The notes under the pieces: generated by a model
Told to the model about the DNA's origin: nothing
Seen by the model: only the letters and a program-made list of their open reading frames with translations
Database searches by the model: none
Part shown: in pieces, positions 13,192 through 21,066 of the stretch
Position numbering within the stretch: position 1 is the first letter of the stretch
Layout: each line of letters begins with the position of its first letter
Made by a program: the position numbers and the translations under genes
IMG/VR virus record: IMGVR_UViG_3300011116_000561
Location: 1 to 24,478 of that record
Strand: one strand, 5' to 3'
Source of the DNA: a virus
Length of the DNA stretch: 24,478 nucleotides

Positions 13192-13467
13192 TCAGGTGGG
13201 TTGGGAAGGGGAAACCGAACCGACCGACAGCTCTGACAATACCTGCAGATGCACCACCATCGCTACAGGTACAGCGAGTATGTGATCTACAGAGTCTTCA
13301 TCGGTGATCGACTGGCATAGCACCAGATGCTTATCTTTGGCTTCTGGCAGCAGTATGCCGACCGACTCGACGACGCACGCATCATCGGTGATCTCATCGA
13401 TACCCTGCCACCCAGTGCCGACGCTGTGAGCGTCATGCCATGTCAGACGCACGATCTGGTACTGCAT
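13192..13467 (-). CDS. Conserved phage hypothetical protein
   Basis: A 91-residue protein with a strand-rich layout: MQYQIVRLTWHDAHSVGTGW, then ACVVESVGILLPEAKDKHLVL, then VDHILAVPVAMVVHLQVLSE. This VESVG...K...V pattern is familiar from small hypothetical proteins in actinophages, but no function is known to me. It follows the metallophosphoesterase stop by two bases. After its stop comes the large inverted repeat, so it is probably the last gene of its transcript. Confidence 0.7.
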   Translation of the reverse strand: MQYQIVRLTWHDAHSVGTGWQGIDEITDDACVVESVGILLPEAKDKHLVLCQSITDEDSVDHILAVPVAMVVHLQVLSELSVGSVSPSQPT

Positions 13468-13469
13468 AT

Positions 13470-14543
13470 CTACCAGCCTTCCTTCTTTCTATCCATACAG
13501 AACACGGGTGCTTGTATGGTGATACCTTTATTCGGTACGACGATGGCGAATGCCTGCTGTGGCTGCTCAAACGAGAAGTTGCTGACATAGGCATACTCGT
13601 CGTATCCCTTCATCGAACCATTCACGACCATCGATGGTGATGGCAGGTACTGATGCCAGTGGCCGAGCCAGAGAGTCTGAAACGATGCCCCAGTTGCGAG
13701 ATATCTCTGGGCTTTGCGTGCACGCATTCGCATGATGGGTGGGTAGATGCCACCGATCGAGCCACCACCTTGCGTCTGATCGCCATGAGTGAGCAGATGA
13801 TGCGTGTCATAGATCGAGATTAGAGCATCGGTCGCTTCTGGTACTTGGAAGGTGATGCGCTTATCGGCACTGAAGTGTCGCTCTAGCATCTTCGCCAGCA
13901 GCCAGTCAAAGTTAGTGCGAGCTCTGAGCTTCGCTCTCGGTTTGCGTGTCGTTCGGCCATGATTACCAGCGACAGCTGCGATGTGCACCTTCTTGAACTC
14001 GCCAGCTAGTAGATCGATCGCTGATGCGATCTGCTCTGCCCAGTAGAGCAGTGAGCCGAGCATCGTGTCTTCATTCGTCTCTTTGAGCTCTTCATGGATA
14101 TCACCAGAGAAGATGTCGCCACCGAGCATGAGCACAACACCGTCGTACTTCATACCAGCTAGGTGATGTCGAGCGAGTTTGATCACATTCTGTGACCAGC
14201 GTTCCATGCGCATGACTGCGATCGCTCGGTTGTATGCGTTGAGACCATCTACTTCTTCAGGTAGCACTATCTCATCTAGATGCAGGTCTGAGAGCATGAG
14301 CACAAGTGACGCTGCACTCGGCTTTGATTTAGCTGGTGGCTGTAGCCATTTGATCGGCTGTAGCTGTGCTGTCTCTACCTGCTCGATCACATCGAGAGTG
14401 CGACGAGTTTCTTCGAGCTGTGTCGCTACTCGTGAGAGCTCACCGAGTGCACTGTCACGCTCACGCCTGACACGCAGTATCTCTGCTTTGAGCAGGTCTG
14501 TGCCATCAGATATGTTCGCTGAGATATCGTCGCTGAGACTCAT
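13470..14543 (-). CDS. Calcineurin-like metallophosphoesterase
   Basis: A 357-residue protein with a coiled-coil-like N-terminus (about 17-60) and a metallophosphoesterase domain from about 78. The metal-binding motifs are all present: SDLHLD (85-90), GGDIFSGD (141-148), AGNHGR (192-197), LTHGDQ (251-256) and LGHWHQ (293-298). Conserved RARKAQRYLA (274-283) follows. The family hydrolyses phosphodiesters in nucleotides or nucleic acids. The substrate here is unknown. It overlaps the HTH gene as ATGA. A role in phage DNA processing is plausible from similar actinophage genes. Length is somewhat greater than the core domain because of the N-terminal extension. Confidence 0.93.
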   Translation of the reverse strand: MSLSDDISANISDGTDLLKAEILRVRRERDSALGELSRVATQLEETRRTLDVIEQVETAQLQPIKWLQPPAKSKPSAASLVLMLSDLHLDEIVLPEEVDGLNAYNRAIAVMRMERWSQNVIKLARHHLAGMKYDGVVLMLGGDIFSGDIHEELKETNEDTMLGSLLYWAEQIASAIDLLAGEFKKVHIAAVAGNHGRTTRKPRAKLRARTNFDWLLAKMLERHFSADKRITFQVPEATDALISIYDTHHLLTHGDQTQGGGSIGGIYPPIMRMRARKAQRYLATGASFQTLWLGHWHQYLPSPSMVVNGSMKGYDEYAYVSNFSFEQPQQAFAIVVPNKGITIQAPVFCMDRKKEGW

Positions 14544-14764
14544 CGAACACCAGTTCGGTAGTTGCTGATCACAGCCTGTGACAGTGATATGCCACGCTTA
14601 TTTAGTGCACGACAGATCGCTGACTGTGGTACAGAGTGATCATCAAGTGCTGCCTGTAGATCAGCAGCATCTTCTGCGCTGAGCTCAGACATGATCTCAT
14701 CAATGCGTCGTCTCGGCCCAGATTTACGCTTGCTCTGCTCTATCTCGCTTCGCAGGCTTCCCAT
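14540..14764 (-). CDS. Small HTH DNA-binding protein
   Basis: A 74-residue protein starting at ATG 14764-14762, chosen because GGAAGGGAATCACG lies directly before it. The N-terminus is basic (EIEQSKRKSGPRRRIDE). Two helices follow, and the end, QSAICRALNKRGISLSQAVI, reads as a helix-turn-helix whose recognition helix is in the final part. It could be a small repressor or, less likely, a terminase-small-subunit-like protein. Its start overlaps the DUF2746-like gene by 41 bases. It ends in an ATGA overlap with the metallophosphoesterase gene. Confidence 0.65.
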   Translation of the reverse strand: MGSLRSEIEQSKRKSGPRRRIDEIMSELSAEDAADLQAALDDHSVPQSAICRALNKRGISLSQAVISNYRTGVR

Positions 14765-14963
14765 CGTGATTCCCTTCCAAATGCCAGTCGATATGTCTAT
14801 CAACTTTATCACCTAGCCGAATCAGTGTCTTGTGTACCGATCTGATCTGCTCGGTCACTAGTGCATGGTCTTCACGGTTCTCTCGTTTGAGACTGCCGAT
14901 GAGAGCTGCGATGATGACACCTACAGCAGAGATCACTGCCACGACCACAGCTGTGTTATCCAT
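14724..14963 (-). CDS. DUF2746-like membrane protein (lysis-associated)
   Basis: A 79-residue protein with a short N-terminus, one membrane helix (about 5-23, VVVAVISAVGVIIAALIG) and a long charged helical tail (RENREDHALVTEQIRSVHKT then RLGDKVDRHIDWHLEGNHD). This matches the DUF2746-type phage proteins placed beside endolysins in actinophages, often considered holin-like or holin regulators. The start overlaps the endolysin stop by eight bases. The membrane topology is clear; a role in lysis rests on position. Confidence 0.78.
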   Translation of the reverse strand: MDNTAVVVAVISAVGVIIAALIGSLKRENREDHALVTEQIRSVHKTLIRLGDKVDRHIDWHLEGNHDGKPAKRDRAEQA

Positions 14964-15483
14964 TTGGCTGACTCTGCATCTGCTGCTCGATGACTGCAAA
15001 CGCTGCTTTCATAGCTGCAGGGTCATCTGCCATAGCAGGTGAGATTTCGCAGTGCAGCCAGTCGCCTTTGGGTGCACCTTCGACCATCTTGCGCTCGTAC
15101 TTCACCCAACCGTTGCGTGAGCACTGCCATGCCCTACCGTATGGCTCTGGGAAGTAGTCAATAATCATTTCGAGACCTACAGCGTCAGCATGATCTGTCA
15201 GTATCTTGCACCACTGCAGTGCTACAGCACGACCATTCTGCTTGCCTTTGGTATTTGATGCGTCTTTGGTATTGGGCATGAATCGGTAGCTCAAATCGAC
15301 AGCTCTGCCAGTTGCGTGCACGCTGAGTGACTGCTTGCCCTTCATGTTTCTGATGCCCCAGTCGCCATTATTCCAGAGCCCTTTATCAGATAGACGCACG
15401 ATCTCATTGATGAAGACGGTCAGACCTGCTCGACGACCCTTCGCTGCCCCATCAGTGTTGCCTGTGTATTTGCGATTCGGCAT
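14956..15483 (-). CDS. M15-type peptidase endolysin
   Basis: A 175-residue protein resembling D-alanyl-D-alanine carboxypeptidase or L-Ala-D-Glu endopeptidase (M15/VanY fold). Zinc ligands are H56 and D63 in SVHATGRAVDLSY, and H144 in DWLHCEIS with E146 nearby. No signal peptide and no binding domain are visible, so export needs a holin. The start is ATG 15483-15481, one base after the stop of the holin-like gene, with GAAGGTG about eight bases upstream. Neighbours on both sides are membrane proteins, so this is the main lysis cassette. Cuts in peptidoglycan stem peptides are expected. Confidence 0.88.
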   Translation of the reverse strand: MPNRKYTGNTDGAAKGRRAGLTVFINEIVRLSDKGLWNNGDWGIRNMKGKQSLSVHATGRAVDLSYRFMPNTKDASNTKGKQNGRAVALQWCKILTDHADAVGLEMIIDYFPEPYGRAWQCSRNGWVKYERKMVEGAPKGDWLHCEISPAMADDPAAMKAAFAVIEQQMQSQPNG

Positions 15484-15484
15484 A

Positions 15485-15763
15485 TCACAACACCTTCGTG
15501 CGCTTCGTAGCTTTCTTGGCTGCTGACATGCCACCGAAAGCTTGATCGATCTCGTCACGAGTGAGTGTGCCATCGACAGCTGCTTTGGCCAGACTCTCGA
15601 CGACCTTAGCTACAGCTGCGAAGCCTGCGAGAGCTGCAGACTGCCAGAGACTGATGTCTGTCTCTGAGAATGAGTTGATGACGCTAGAGCCTGTGACGAT
15701 CGCTAGAGCTGATGACAGGAATAGAGCGACGATGCGCTGAGCTATCTCTTGGGCCTTCTTCAT
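15485..15763 (-). CDS. Holin-like membrane protein (r1t-type)
   Basis: A 92-residue protein. It has two hydrophobic segments: about 11-27 (IVALFLSSALAIVTGSS) and about 42-55 (SAALAGFAAVAKVVE). A polar loop with acidic residues lies between them (FSETDISLW). An acidic helix (GTLTRDEIDQAFGG) and a basic tail (AAKKATKRTKVL) follow. This is the layout of r1t-type phage holins. AAAGGATACAGACC precedes ATG 15763-15761, which overlaps the upstream stop as ATGA. It would form the membrane lesion that releases the endolysin encoded next. Confidence 0.75.
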   Translation of the reverse strand: MKKAQEIAQRIVALFLSSALAIVTGSSVINSFSETDISLWQSAALAGFAAVAKVVESLAKAAVDGTLTRDEIDQAFGGMSAAKKATKRTKVL

Positions 15764-15936
15764 TGGTCTGTATCCTTTAGTGAGATGAGCACTAGGTTGA
15801 TCACCAGTGCAGCGATGCTGATCTGTAAGCCTAACCGACGAGTCGAGCCTGAGAGAGTGACGAGCACTAGAGCAGTGCCTGCGAGAGTCCATATCAGACC
15901 ACTCATCTCATCGAGCCATTTACGCATGACGATCAT
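15760..15936 (-). CDS. 58-residue two-helix membrane protein
   Basis: ATG 15936-15934 overlaps the stop of the PA14-like gene as ATGA, and the TGA at 15762-15760 overlaps the holin-like ATG. A second ATG three codons later is also possible. The product MIVMRKWLDEMSGLIWTLAG continues TALVLVTLSG, then a basic turn (STRRLG), then a second helix (LQISIAALVINLVLISL) and a short acidic end. Two membrane passes in a hairpin fit a class II holin or antiholin. Its place just before the holin-like and endolysin genes supports a lysis role. Confidence 0.65.
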   Translation of the reverse strand: MIVMRKWLDEMSGLIWTLAGTALVLVTLSGSTRRLGLQISIAALVINLVLISLKDTDQ

Positions 15937-17183
15937 CGTAGTTTCTGGCGACGCTCAGCACTAGTGGTGCTCGCTGTAGGTACAGCCATCGCCATAGATA
16001 CTGCAGTGACTGCGATCATCACACGCCTACTGGCGACAGAGATCAGGCTGCCTTTCGGTACATATGCTGACAGTGCAGGGTCATCGAACACATTTACTGC
16101 AGACTCGAACTCATCTTTGACTGCATCTGGTGCATCAGAGATGATCTCAGCGAGCACAGTCAGCTGCTCATCTGATAGGTCATCGAAGGCTGCTGACTCG
16201 ACGATCTGGCTGATCTGCTCGACAGTGATCTGCTCAGGTGATATCTCGGTCAGCTCAGTGATAGCAGCTGACAGAGCTGCCACGATCGCAGGTGTGATCT
16301 CATCTACTGGCTCGATGATCTCAGGCTCAGTAGTGATCGGCTCAGGCTCTGTGGTCACAGTCTCGGTAGATGTAGTCACATATTCGGTGGTCGTAGTCAG
16401 CTCGACAGTGGTCGTAGAGATCGGCATGTCAGTGGTCGTCGTAGTCGGCTCAGGCTCGGTCGTGGTAGTCGTCTCGGCAGTGGTCGTATAGGTCGGCACA
16501 TAGACAGTCGTCGTGGTAGTGGTAGTCGATGTCGTGGTCGTAGGCTGATCTGATGTTGTGGTGGTGCTTACTAGGTTCACCTGTGATGTGGGTGGCGATA
16601 CTGATGTGGATACTGCCAGCAGAGTCGTCGTCGTCAGCTCACTCGTAGTCGTCGTATCCACTGGGATACTCGTAAATGCTTCAGGTGGCACGATGGCCCA
16701 CCCAGTGCTGTCGATGTTCCATGCGAGCATGAAGCATGTGCCACCACCATTCTCATAGAACCACGCATCTATCGGCTGTGTGCCAGCAGCTATATCGAGC
16801 AGACCTGACTCTGATGCTGAGCAACCCTGATCGGCCCATGTACCCCACTCATGCACACCGATCTTCGCTGTACCACCATCATCTGATGCCAGCCAGAACT
16901 TGATCGTCTGATGCTCTGGTATCTGTATCGAGCCTGAGTAGTGCAGCATGAACTGGTCGCCACCACATGCACCGAACTCTGAACCTGCGTAATCCCATGT
17001 CGCATTGATGAAGTCGAGTGTGCCCTGCCCACAGACAGGGTAGATGCCATCGGCTTTGACTGGTGGTATCTGATCGATCGTGTAGCCGACCACGCTCAGA
17101 CCGTATGCAGGCTCAGCTGCTACAGGTGACACCCATGCCAGAGCTGCTATAGGTGCGAGTATCAGCCACCTAGATCGACGCAC
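15933..17183 (-). CDS. Secreted PA14-like protein with Thr-rich stalk
   Basis: A 416-residue protein with a signal peptide (about 1-23, LILAPIAALAWVSPVAA). A PA14-like domain follows (about 25-165), with LASDDGGTAKIG at 98-109 and conserved aromatic strands such as KFWLA and FMLAW. A very Thr-rich segment lies at about 176-285. An acidic helical domain covers about 290-370 (ELTEISPEQITVEQISQIVE), and there is a hydrophobic C-terminal segment at about 387-402 before a basic tail. PA14 domains often bind carbohydrate. The start is GTG, one base after the upstream stop. It may be a surface-displayed or envelope-anchored protein; a virion adhesin is an alternative. Confidence 0.75.
   Translation of the reverse strand: MRRSRWLILAPIAALAWVSPVAAEPAYGLSVVGYTIDQIPPVKADGIYPVCGQGTLDFINATWDYAGSEFGACGGDQFMLHYSGSIQIPEHQTIKFWLASDDGGTAKIGVHEWGTWADQGCSASESGLLDIAAGTQPIDAWFYENGGGTCFMLAWNIDSTGWAIVPPEAFTSIPVDTTTTSELTTTTLLAVSTSVSPPTSQVNLVSTTTTSDQPTTTTSTTTTTTTVYVPTYTTTAETTTTTEPEPTTTTTDMPISTTTVELTTTTEYVTTSTETVTTEPEPITTEPEIIEPVDEITPAIVAALSAAITELTEISPEQITVEQISQIVESAAFDDLSDEQLTVLAEIISDAPDAVKDEFESAVNVFDDPALSAYVPKGSLISVASRRVMIAVTAVSMAMAVPTASTTSAERRQKLR
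16329..16658 (-). repeat. Low-complexity Thr-rich coding repeat
   Basis: This stretch encodes residues about 176-285 of the PA14-like protein. ACT, ACG and ACC threonine codons alternate with short Glu/Pro/Val words (TTTE, EPEP). On the plus strand it appears as runs of gtcgtc and gtagtc. Such tracts expand and contract easily, so its length may vary between related phages. Confidence 0.75.
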
Positions 17184-17184
17184 A

Positions 17185-17439
17185 TCACTCAGGGTCGATA
17201 GGTGTTGGTGCTAGAAACTCGTCTAGATCAGCATCGTATTTACAACCGATACCTGCATATGCCCCACGAAAGTTCCCATGATAGGAAGTCTGAAGCCACT
17301 GACCATCGAGACCGAGCGATGCGATGAACGCTTGGCCTACTGGCTCTGACTCAGGGAAGTCACCACCACCACAGTCATCGTTTGCGACGACGATCACCTG
17401 ATCGACAGTGCCATCAGTTATTTTTGCAAAGTGTGCCAT
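17185..17439 (-). CDS. Conserved phage tail-associated protein
   Basis: An 84-residue protein beginning MAHFAKITDGTVDQVIVVAN and ending in a recognisable block, TSYHGNFRGAYAGIGCKYDA, followed by DLDEFLAP. This combination is shared by small proteins of many aquatic phages, often beside tail-fibre genes, with no known function. The start is ATG 17439-17437, one base after the stop of the glycine-rich gene; a longer frame would overlap that gene. Its place in the tail region and its short beta-rich sequence suggest a virion component. Confidence 0.72.
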   Translation of the reverse strand: MAHFAKITDGTVDQVIVVANDDCGGGDFPESEPVGQAFIASLGLDGQWLQTSYHGNFRGAYAGIGCKYDADLDEFLAPTPIDPE

Positions 17440-17440
17440 G

Positions 17441-18256
17441 TCATACCTTCCATCTAATGTAAATGATTCCTGAGCCACCAGCACCTGCAGACGCAGGAAC
17501 GCCACTGCCACGAGCACCACCACCTGATGCTGTATTGGCTGCTGCACTAGTCGGCTGACTCGCACCTGAGCCACCAGTGCCACCTATACCACTTCCACCT
17601 GCGCCACCAGTCGTGCCACCACCACCACCACCAGCACCTTTGAACAAAGAAGAACCACCGATGAATGCACTTACATCGAAACCTGCACCACCTGCACCAC
17701 CTGTAGTGCCTGAGAAGTTCCCACCGACAGCAGTCGTGCCACCACCACCACCACCAGCATTACCAGCTGATGACGAGCCACCTTTATACCCCTGAACATT
17801 CGTAGCACCAGAGTCAGTACCGTTGCTACCACCTACCTGACCACCTAAGTTATTTACTGTCTGGGTCAAAAATATCTGCCCACCACCTGCTGCTACTGCG
17901 TCAGGAATAGCACCGATGCTAGACACATTCCCACTCGCATCAGATGCGCCACCTGCACCGACAGTCACAGTATATGACGCAGCTGCAAGATAGATAGTCT
18001 GTCTCAATATGCCACCTGAGCCACCACCACCACCATTTGCGTAGTTATAAGTGCCACCAGAGCCACCACCAAAAAGCAAAACATCAAAGAGACCAGCTGA
18101 TGTCGCTGTGAAGCTGCCTGTCGAAGTGATCGCCAGATACTGATATGCCTGACCACTGATCGTCACAGCAGTACCACCAGATGCTGTGCCATAAACATTT
18201 GCGAACGCTTGTACGGTCGTATATCCACTGACATACCCAAGATCACGCCTACTCAT
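17441..18256 (-). CDS. Glycine-rich tail-fibre-type protein, paralogue 2
   Basis: A 271-residue protein. The N-terminal part (about 1-60) has LGYVSGYTTVQAF and a beta strand region with SGLFDVLLFGGGSGG. A central poly-Gly body with Ala/Thr/Ser follows, and the end is SGIIYIRWKV. The same frame of motifs, start to finish, appears in the neighbouring gene, so they are paralogues. Glycine-rich domains like this form polyglycine sandwiches at the tips of phage tail fibres. It probably contacts the host surface. The gene starts one base after the stop of its paralogue. Confidence 0.8.
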   Translation of the reverse strand: MSRRDLGYVSGYTTVQAFANVYGTASGGTAVTISGQAYQYLAITSTGSFTATSAGLFDVLLFGGGSGGTYNYANGGGGGSGGILRQTIYLAAASYTVTVGAGGASDASGNVSSIGAIPDAVAAGGGQIFLTQTVNNLGGQVGGSNGTDSGATNVQGYKGGSSSAGNAGGGGGGTTAVGGNFSGTTGGAGGAGFDVSAFIGGSSLFKGAGGGGGGTTGGAGGSGIGGTGGSGASQPTSAAANTASGGGARGSGVPASAGAGGSGIIYIRWKV

Positions 18257-18257
18257 A

Positions 18258-19145
18258 TCAGACTCGCCATCTCACATATACGATTCCAGACCCACCATTA
18301 CCACCGTTGCGCACTGCTGTGCCATTGTCACCTGCGCCACCACCACCAGATGCAGTGTTCGCACCAGCAGCAGTACCGACTGCTGAACCTGTAGCACCTG
18401 CGCCACCGATCGAAGACCCACCAGCACCACCAGCACTCTGACCTGCACCACCACCACCACCTGCCTTCAGTAGTGATGAGCCACCAATAAAAGTATTTAC
18501 TTCTTGACCTGCACCACCTGCGCCACCAGTCGCACCTGCGCCATTACCACCAGCACCACCTGCACCACCACCACCACCAGCCGAACCGTTAGGGAAGTCG
18601 GTAGGTGCTGTACCACCAGCAAACCCTTGAAATGCAGAGCCACCAGCTCGTGTGCCATAGCGACCTGCACCACCACCACTACCACCACTCGAAGGAATGG
18701 AACGATCACCACCACCAGCAAATGAACCCCAACCACCACCGACAGCAGAGAGCATCGTGCCGACGGTAGATGATGTGCCACTAGTGCAGTCAGTTATGGC
18801 AGTTGCGCCACTTCCACCTGCGCCGACTGTGATGGTCTGACTTCCACTCAGATAGATCGTTGACTGCTGTACACCACCTGCACCACCACCACCACAATAG
18901 TAAGTCGATGCCGACACTGATATGACACCACCTGCGCCACCACCACCGAAGGCCAACACATCAAATAAACCACTGGTCAAAACGGTCAGCGTTCCAGTCG
19001 AAGTGAATGATGTGTAGTTGTAGTTGACACCACCGATAGTGACAGCGATGACACCAGTGCCACCAGTAGCAGAACCATAGCTGCTCAGGTTGAAAGACTG
19101 TATAGCGTTGCCACTTACATAACCGAGAGTTCCACGACTACCCAT
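18258..19145 (-). CDS. Glycine-rich tail-fibre-type protein, paralogue 1
   Basis: A 295-residue protein with the layout MGSRGTLGYVSGNAIQSF, a strand region with SGLFDVLAFGGGGAGG, a long glycine-rich body, and the end SGIVYVRWRV. The N-terminus, the SGLFDVL block and the C-terminal IRW/VRW strand match its neighbour, while the Gly-rich middle differs. The two are a tandem duplication that has diverged in the likely receptor-contact part. It follows the 120-residue gene by three bases. A tail-tip adhesin role is inferred from glycine-rich fibre proteins. Confidence 0.8.
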   Translation of the reverse strand: MGSRGTLGYVSGNAIQSFNLSSYGSATGGTGVIAVTIGGVNYNYTSFTSTGTLTVLTSGLFDVLAFGGGGAGGVISVSASTYYCGGGGAGGVQQSTIYLSGSQTITVGAGGSGATAITDCTSGTSSTVGTMLSAVGGGWGSFAGGGDRSIPSSGGSGGGAGRYGTRAGGSAFQGFAGGTAPTDFPNGSAGGGGGAGGAGGNGAGATGGAGGAGQEVNTFIGGSSLLKAGGGGGAGQSAGGAGGSSIGGAGATGSAVGTAAGANTASGGGGAGDNGTAVRNGGNGGSGIVYVRWRV

Positions 19146-19148
19146 GAT

Positions 19149-19511
19149 CTATGCAGTGATGCTATTTACGAAGCCAGTAAGCAGTATCACATCAGCAGTA
19201 CTAGCGAATGCTTTCACTACTCGTGCGTTCTGCAAGATCAGACCAGCGATCACAGTGACAAGACCTGCTTCTGGTAGCACAGTCACTTCGATGTTGCCAT
19301 CAGCTGCTGTAGCTGTACCCCACTCGATCGTCAGCTTCACTGAGCTCGTCGATGTGTTGTTTGCGTAAATCCAAATCTCATCGAAGACACCTGCTGTAGT
19401 ACCAGCGACAGCAGTATGCACAGTCACTGCACCAGCAGTGTTCGTGCCAGTGAGTTTGACTGCCAGACCATCTGTAGAGCCACTGAGTTTATTTTTGGTA
19501 AATGTTGCCAT
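19149..19511 (-). CDS. Small tail-region structural protein
   Basis: A 120-residue protein with alternating strands: MATFTKNKLSGSTDGLAVKL, then TVHTAVAGTTAGVFDEIWIY, then KLTIEWGTATAADGNIEVTV. The pattern is common in small structural proteins beside phage tail fibres, without a known activity. It is rich in Thr, Ala and Val and has no cysteine, signal or membrane segment. It lies between an 88-residue tail-region protein and the glycine-rich pair. A beta-sandwich tail component is likely. Confidence 0.7.
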   Translation of the reverse strand: MATFTKNKLSGSTDGLAVKLTGTNTAGAVTVHTAVAGTTAGVFDEIWIYANNTSTSSVKLTIEWGTATAADGNIEVTVLPEAGLVTVIAGLILQNARVVKAFASTADVILLTGFVNSITA

Positions 19512-19522
19512 GTCGTCGCTTT

Positions 19523-19789
19523 CTAACTAAAGACCTGTACCTGCAGTATGTCTGCGCCACCACCGATCGCCACCCATGCGCTTCCGTTATACACTTCGAC
19601 GCTGTTGGTATCCATGAGATAGCTCATCATGCCCTCTGCGAGAGTCGGCTCACCAGTGCCACCGAAAGCTGCTGTGCGTGCAGCTGCATCAGCGAATCGC
19701 ATAACCGACTGATCCATCAGATAGGTATTGACCTGTGCAGCAGTAAGCACACTGCCACTAGTAAAGAGCTTTGCGCCTGCGCCTGCCAT
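19523..19789 (-). CDS. Small tail-region protein (minor tail type)
   Basis: An 88-residue protein beginning MAGAGAKLFTSGSVLTAAQV, with NTYLMDQSVMRFADAAART in the middle and MSYLMDTNSVEVYNGSAWV near the end. This SGSVLTAAQVN...YLMDQ...YNGSAWV arrangement is widespread in siphophages of actinobacteria, just after the tail-protein genes, and is often a minor tail protein. The exact role is unknown. Its ATG lies 18 bases after the stop of the upstream tail-protein gene. Confidence 0.75.
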   Translation of the reverse strand: MAGAGAKLFTSGSVLTAAQVNTYLMDQSVMRFADAAARTAAFGGTGEPTLAEGMMSYLMDTNSVEVYNGSAWVAIGGGADILQVQVFS

Positions 19790-19807
19790 GAGTCCGAGTG
19801 TACTTGA

Positions 19808-21064
19808 TCAGGTTAGTGCGTTGCTACTGTCGAGCACGCCATATGTCGCATCGTCAAGGGTGAATGGGTACAAGATCGCAGTGTTGTAGAGACCGAGCGT
19901 GACGGTTTGGGCATTGGCTGAGATGCGATGCACCACTCGATCGATACCGTAGAGCTCTGTCACCGATGCTGGCGAGCCAGTACTGAATGATCTGGTGATC
20001 TGTACGACATCACCGATCTCTAGCCCGATGACTGTAGCCCTATCGGTGCTATTCATGGCCGAGACTTTGACCTGCAGATCATCAAATCTGAACTCTGGCA
20101 GCGAGTAGGCATCTAGTAGATCGGCTGTGAGTGCCAGTGCCTGAGCATCAGATGACAGCAGCAGGTCATCGAAAGTGAGTGTAGAGATACCGTAGTCAGC
20201 CTGACTTGCTAGGTCGTCTGATGTCTGTACTGTGCCACCTTCGACATATGCCTGCACACGGTTGTACAGGAACTGCTGACCGTAGGCGACTGCCAAACCT
20301 TCATATCCGATATCTGTGTGGCCTACAGCGTCAGAGAACACTGCTTCGATGGTGGCGAAGGCTGCTGTGACTCGATCGGTGAAGGTCAGTGTGCCATCAG
20401 CTGCGATGAAGCAGAGACCCTGCTCTGCCTGTGCTATGCGCTGCAGGTAGGCGAGAGCGTTAGTGTTTGCTGCGATGTCGTATGCACCGAGTGTGGTCGT
20501 GCCTGTGGCGATCGAGCGTGTGGCAGGGTAGCTGATCTCTGGTAGGTCGAGCAGATAGCTGACTCGTGCACCAGATAGCTGCTCAGTGGGTGTCAGCAGA
20601 GTCTCTGTCGCTGTGTTTGCTAGTAGCACGAAATCATCGGCTGCTGTGATGGTCACAGTGCTGAGCTGATAGTCATAGTTCACATCGATGTCGGTGATAC
20701 GACCAGTGAAGATCGGTACGCCACCAGATAGCACAGTCACTTTGCGTCGTGGCTGTACACCAGATTTACCTGTCGTGGTATCCCAATATGGTGATGACTG
20801 GTTCAGTGGGTCGAAGCGTCGTGCGTTATCGACGAGCGTCATCGTCATGATGCCAGCTCTGAATGACTCAAACTCGTCTGATCGACCACGAGTGATCGTG
20901 AGATCACTGATGTAGGCAGAGACATCATCACCGAGCAGTGTGCCATCTAGGTAGTCTGCGTCGAGTACACCTAGTACAGCGTCATCTAGAGTAAATGGAT
21001 TTACTGGGAAGCCAAGTTCGCAGAGTACTGTGATCTGCTCGCCAGAGACGAGAGTGGTCGCCAT
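19808..21064 (-). CDS. Phage tail protein
   Basis: A 418-residue protein, mostly beta strand. ISDLTITRGRSDEFESFRAG (about 52-71) and LVDNARRFDPLNQSSPY (about 76-92) match the start of siphovirus minor-tail proteins. RRKVTVLSGGVPIFTGRITD (about 105-124) follows. The motif PFTLDDAVLGVLD (23-35) is repeated as PFTLDDATYGVLD at 400-412, so the ends are duplicated. It begins two bases after the tape-measure stop, where the distal tail or tail-hub protein is expected. A baseplate-hub-like role is inferred. Confidence 0.82.
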   Translation of the reverse strand: MATTLVSGEQITVLCELGFPVNPFTLDDAVLGVLDADYLDGTLLGDDVSAYISDLTITRGRSDEFESFRAGIMTMTLVDNARRFDPLNQSSPYWDTTTGKSGVQPRRKVTVLSGGVPIFTGRITDIDVNYDYQLSTVTITAADDFVLLANTATETLLTPTEQLSGARVSYLLDLPEISYPATRSIATGTTTLGAYDIAANTNALAYLQRIAQAEQGLCFIAADGTLTFTDRVTAAFATIEAVFSDAVGHTDIGYEGLAVAYGQQFLYNRVQAYVEGGTVQTSDDLASQADYGISTLTFDDLLLSSDAQALALTADLLDAYSLPEFRFDDLQVKVSAMNSTDRATVIGLEIGDVVQITRSFSTGSPASVTELYGIDRVVHRISANAQTVTLGLYNTAILYPFTLDDATYGVLDSSNALT

Positions 21065-21066
21065 GA

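Noticed and set aside
17577-17795. Plus-strand poly-proline frame
   Set aside because: It is the complement of glycine codons (GGT and GGC read as CCA and CCG) in the glycine-rich gene, not a separate protein.
16329-19145. Possible CRISPR array or minisatellite from the repeating ccaccacc and gtcgtc words
   Set aside because: No constant repeat/spacer length. The words follow glycine and threonine codons in open frames.
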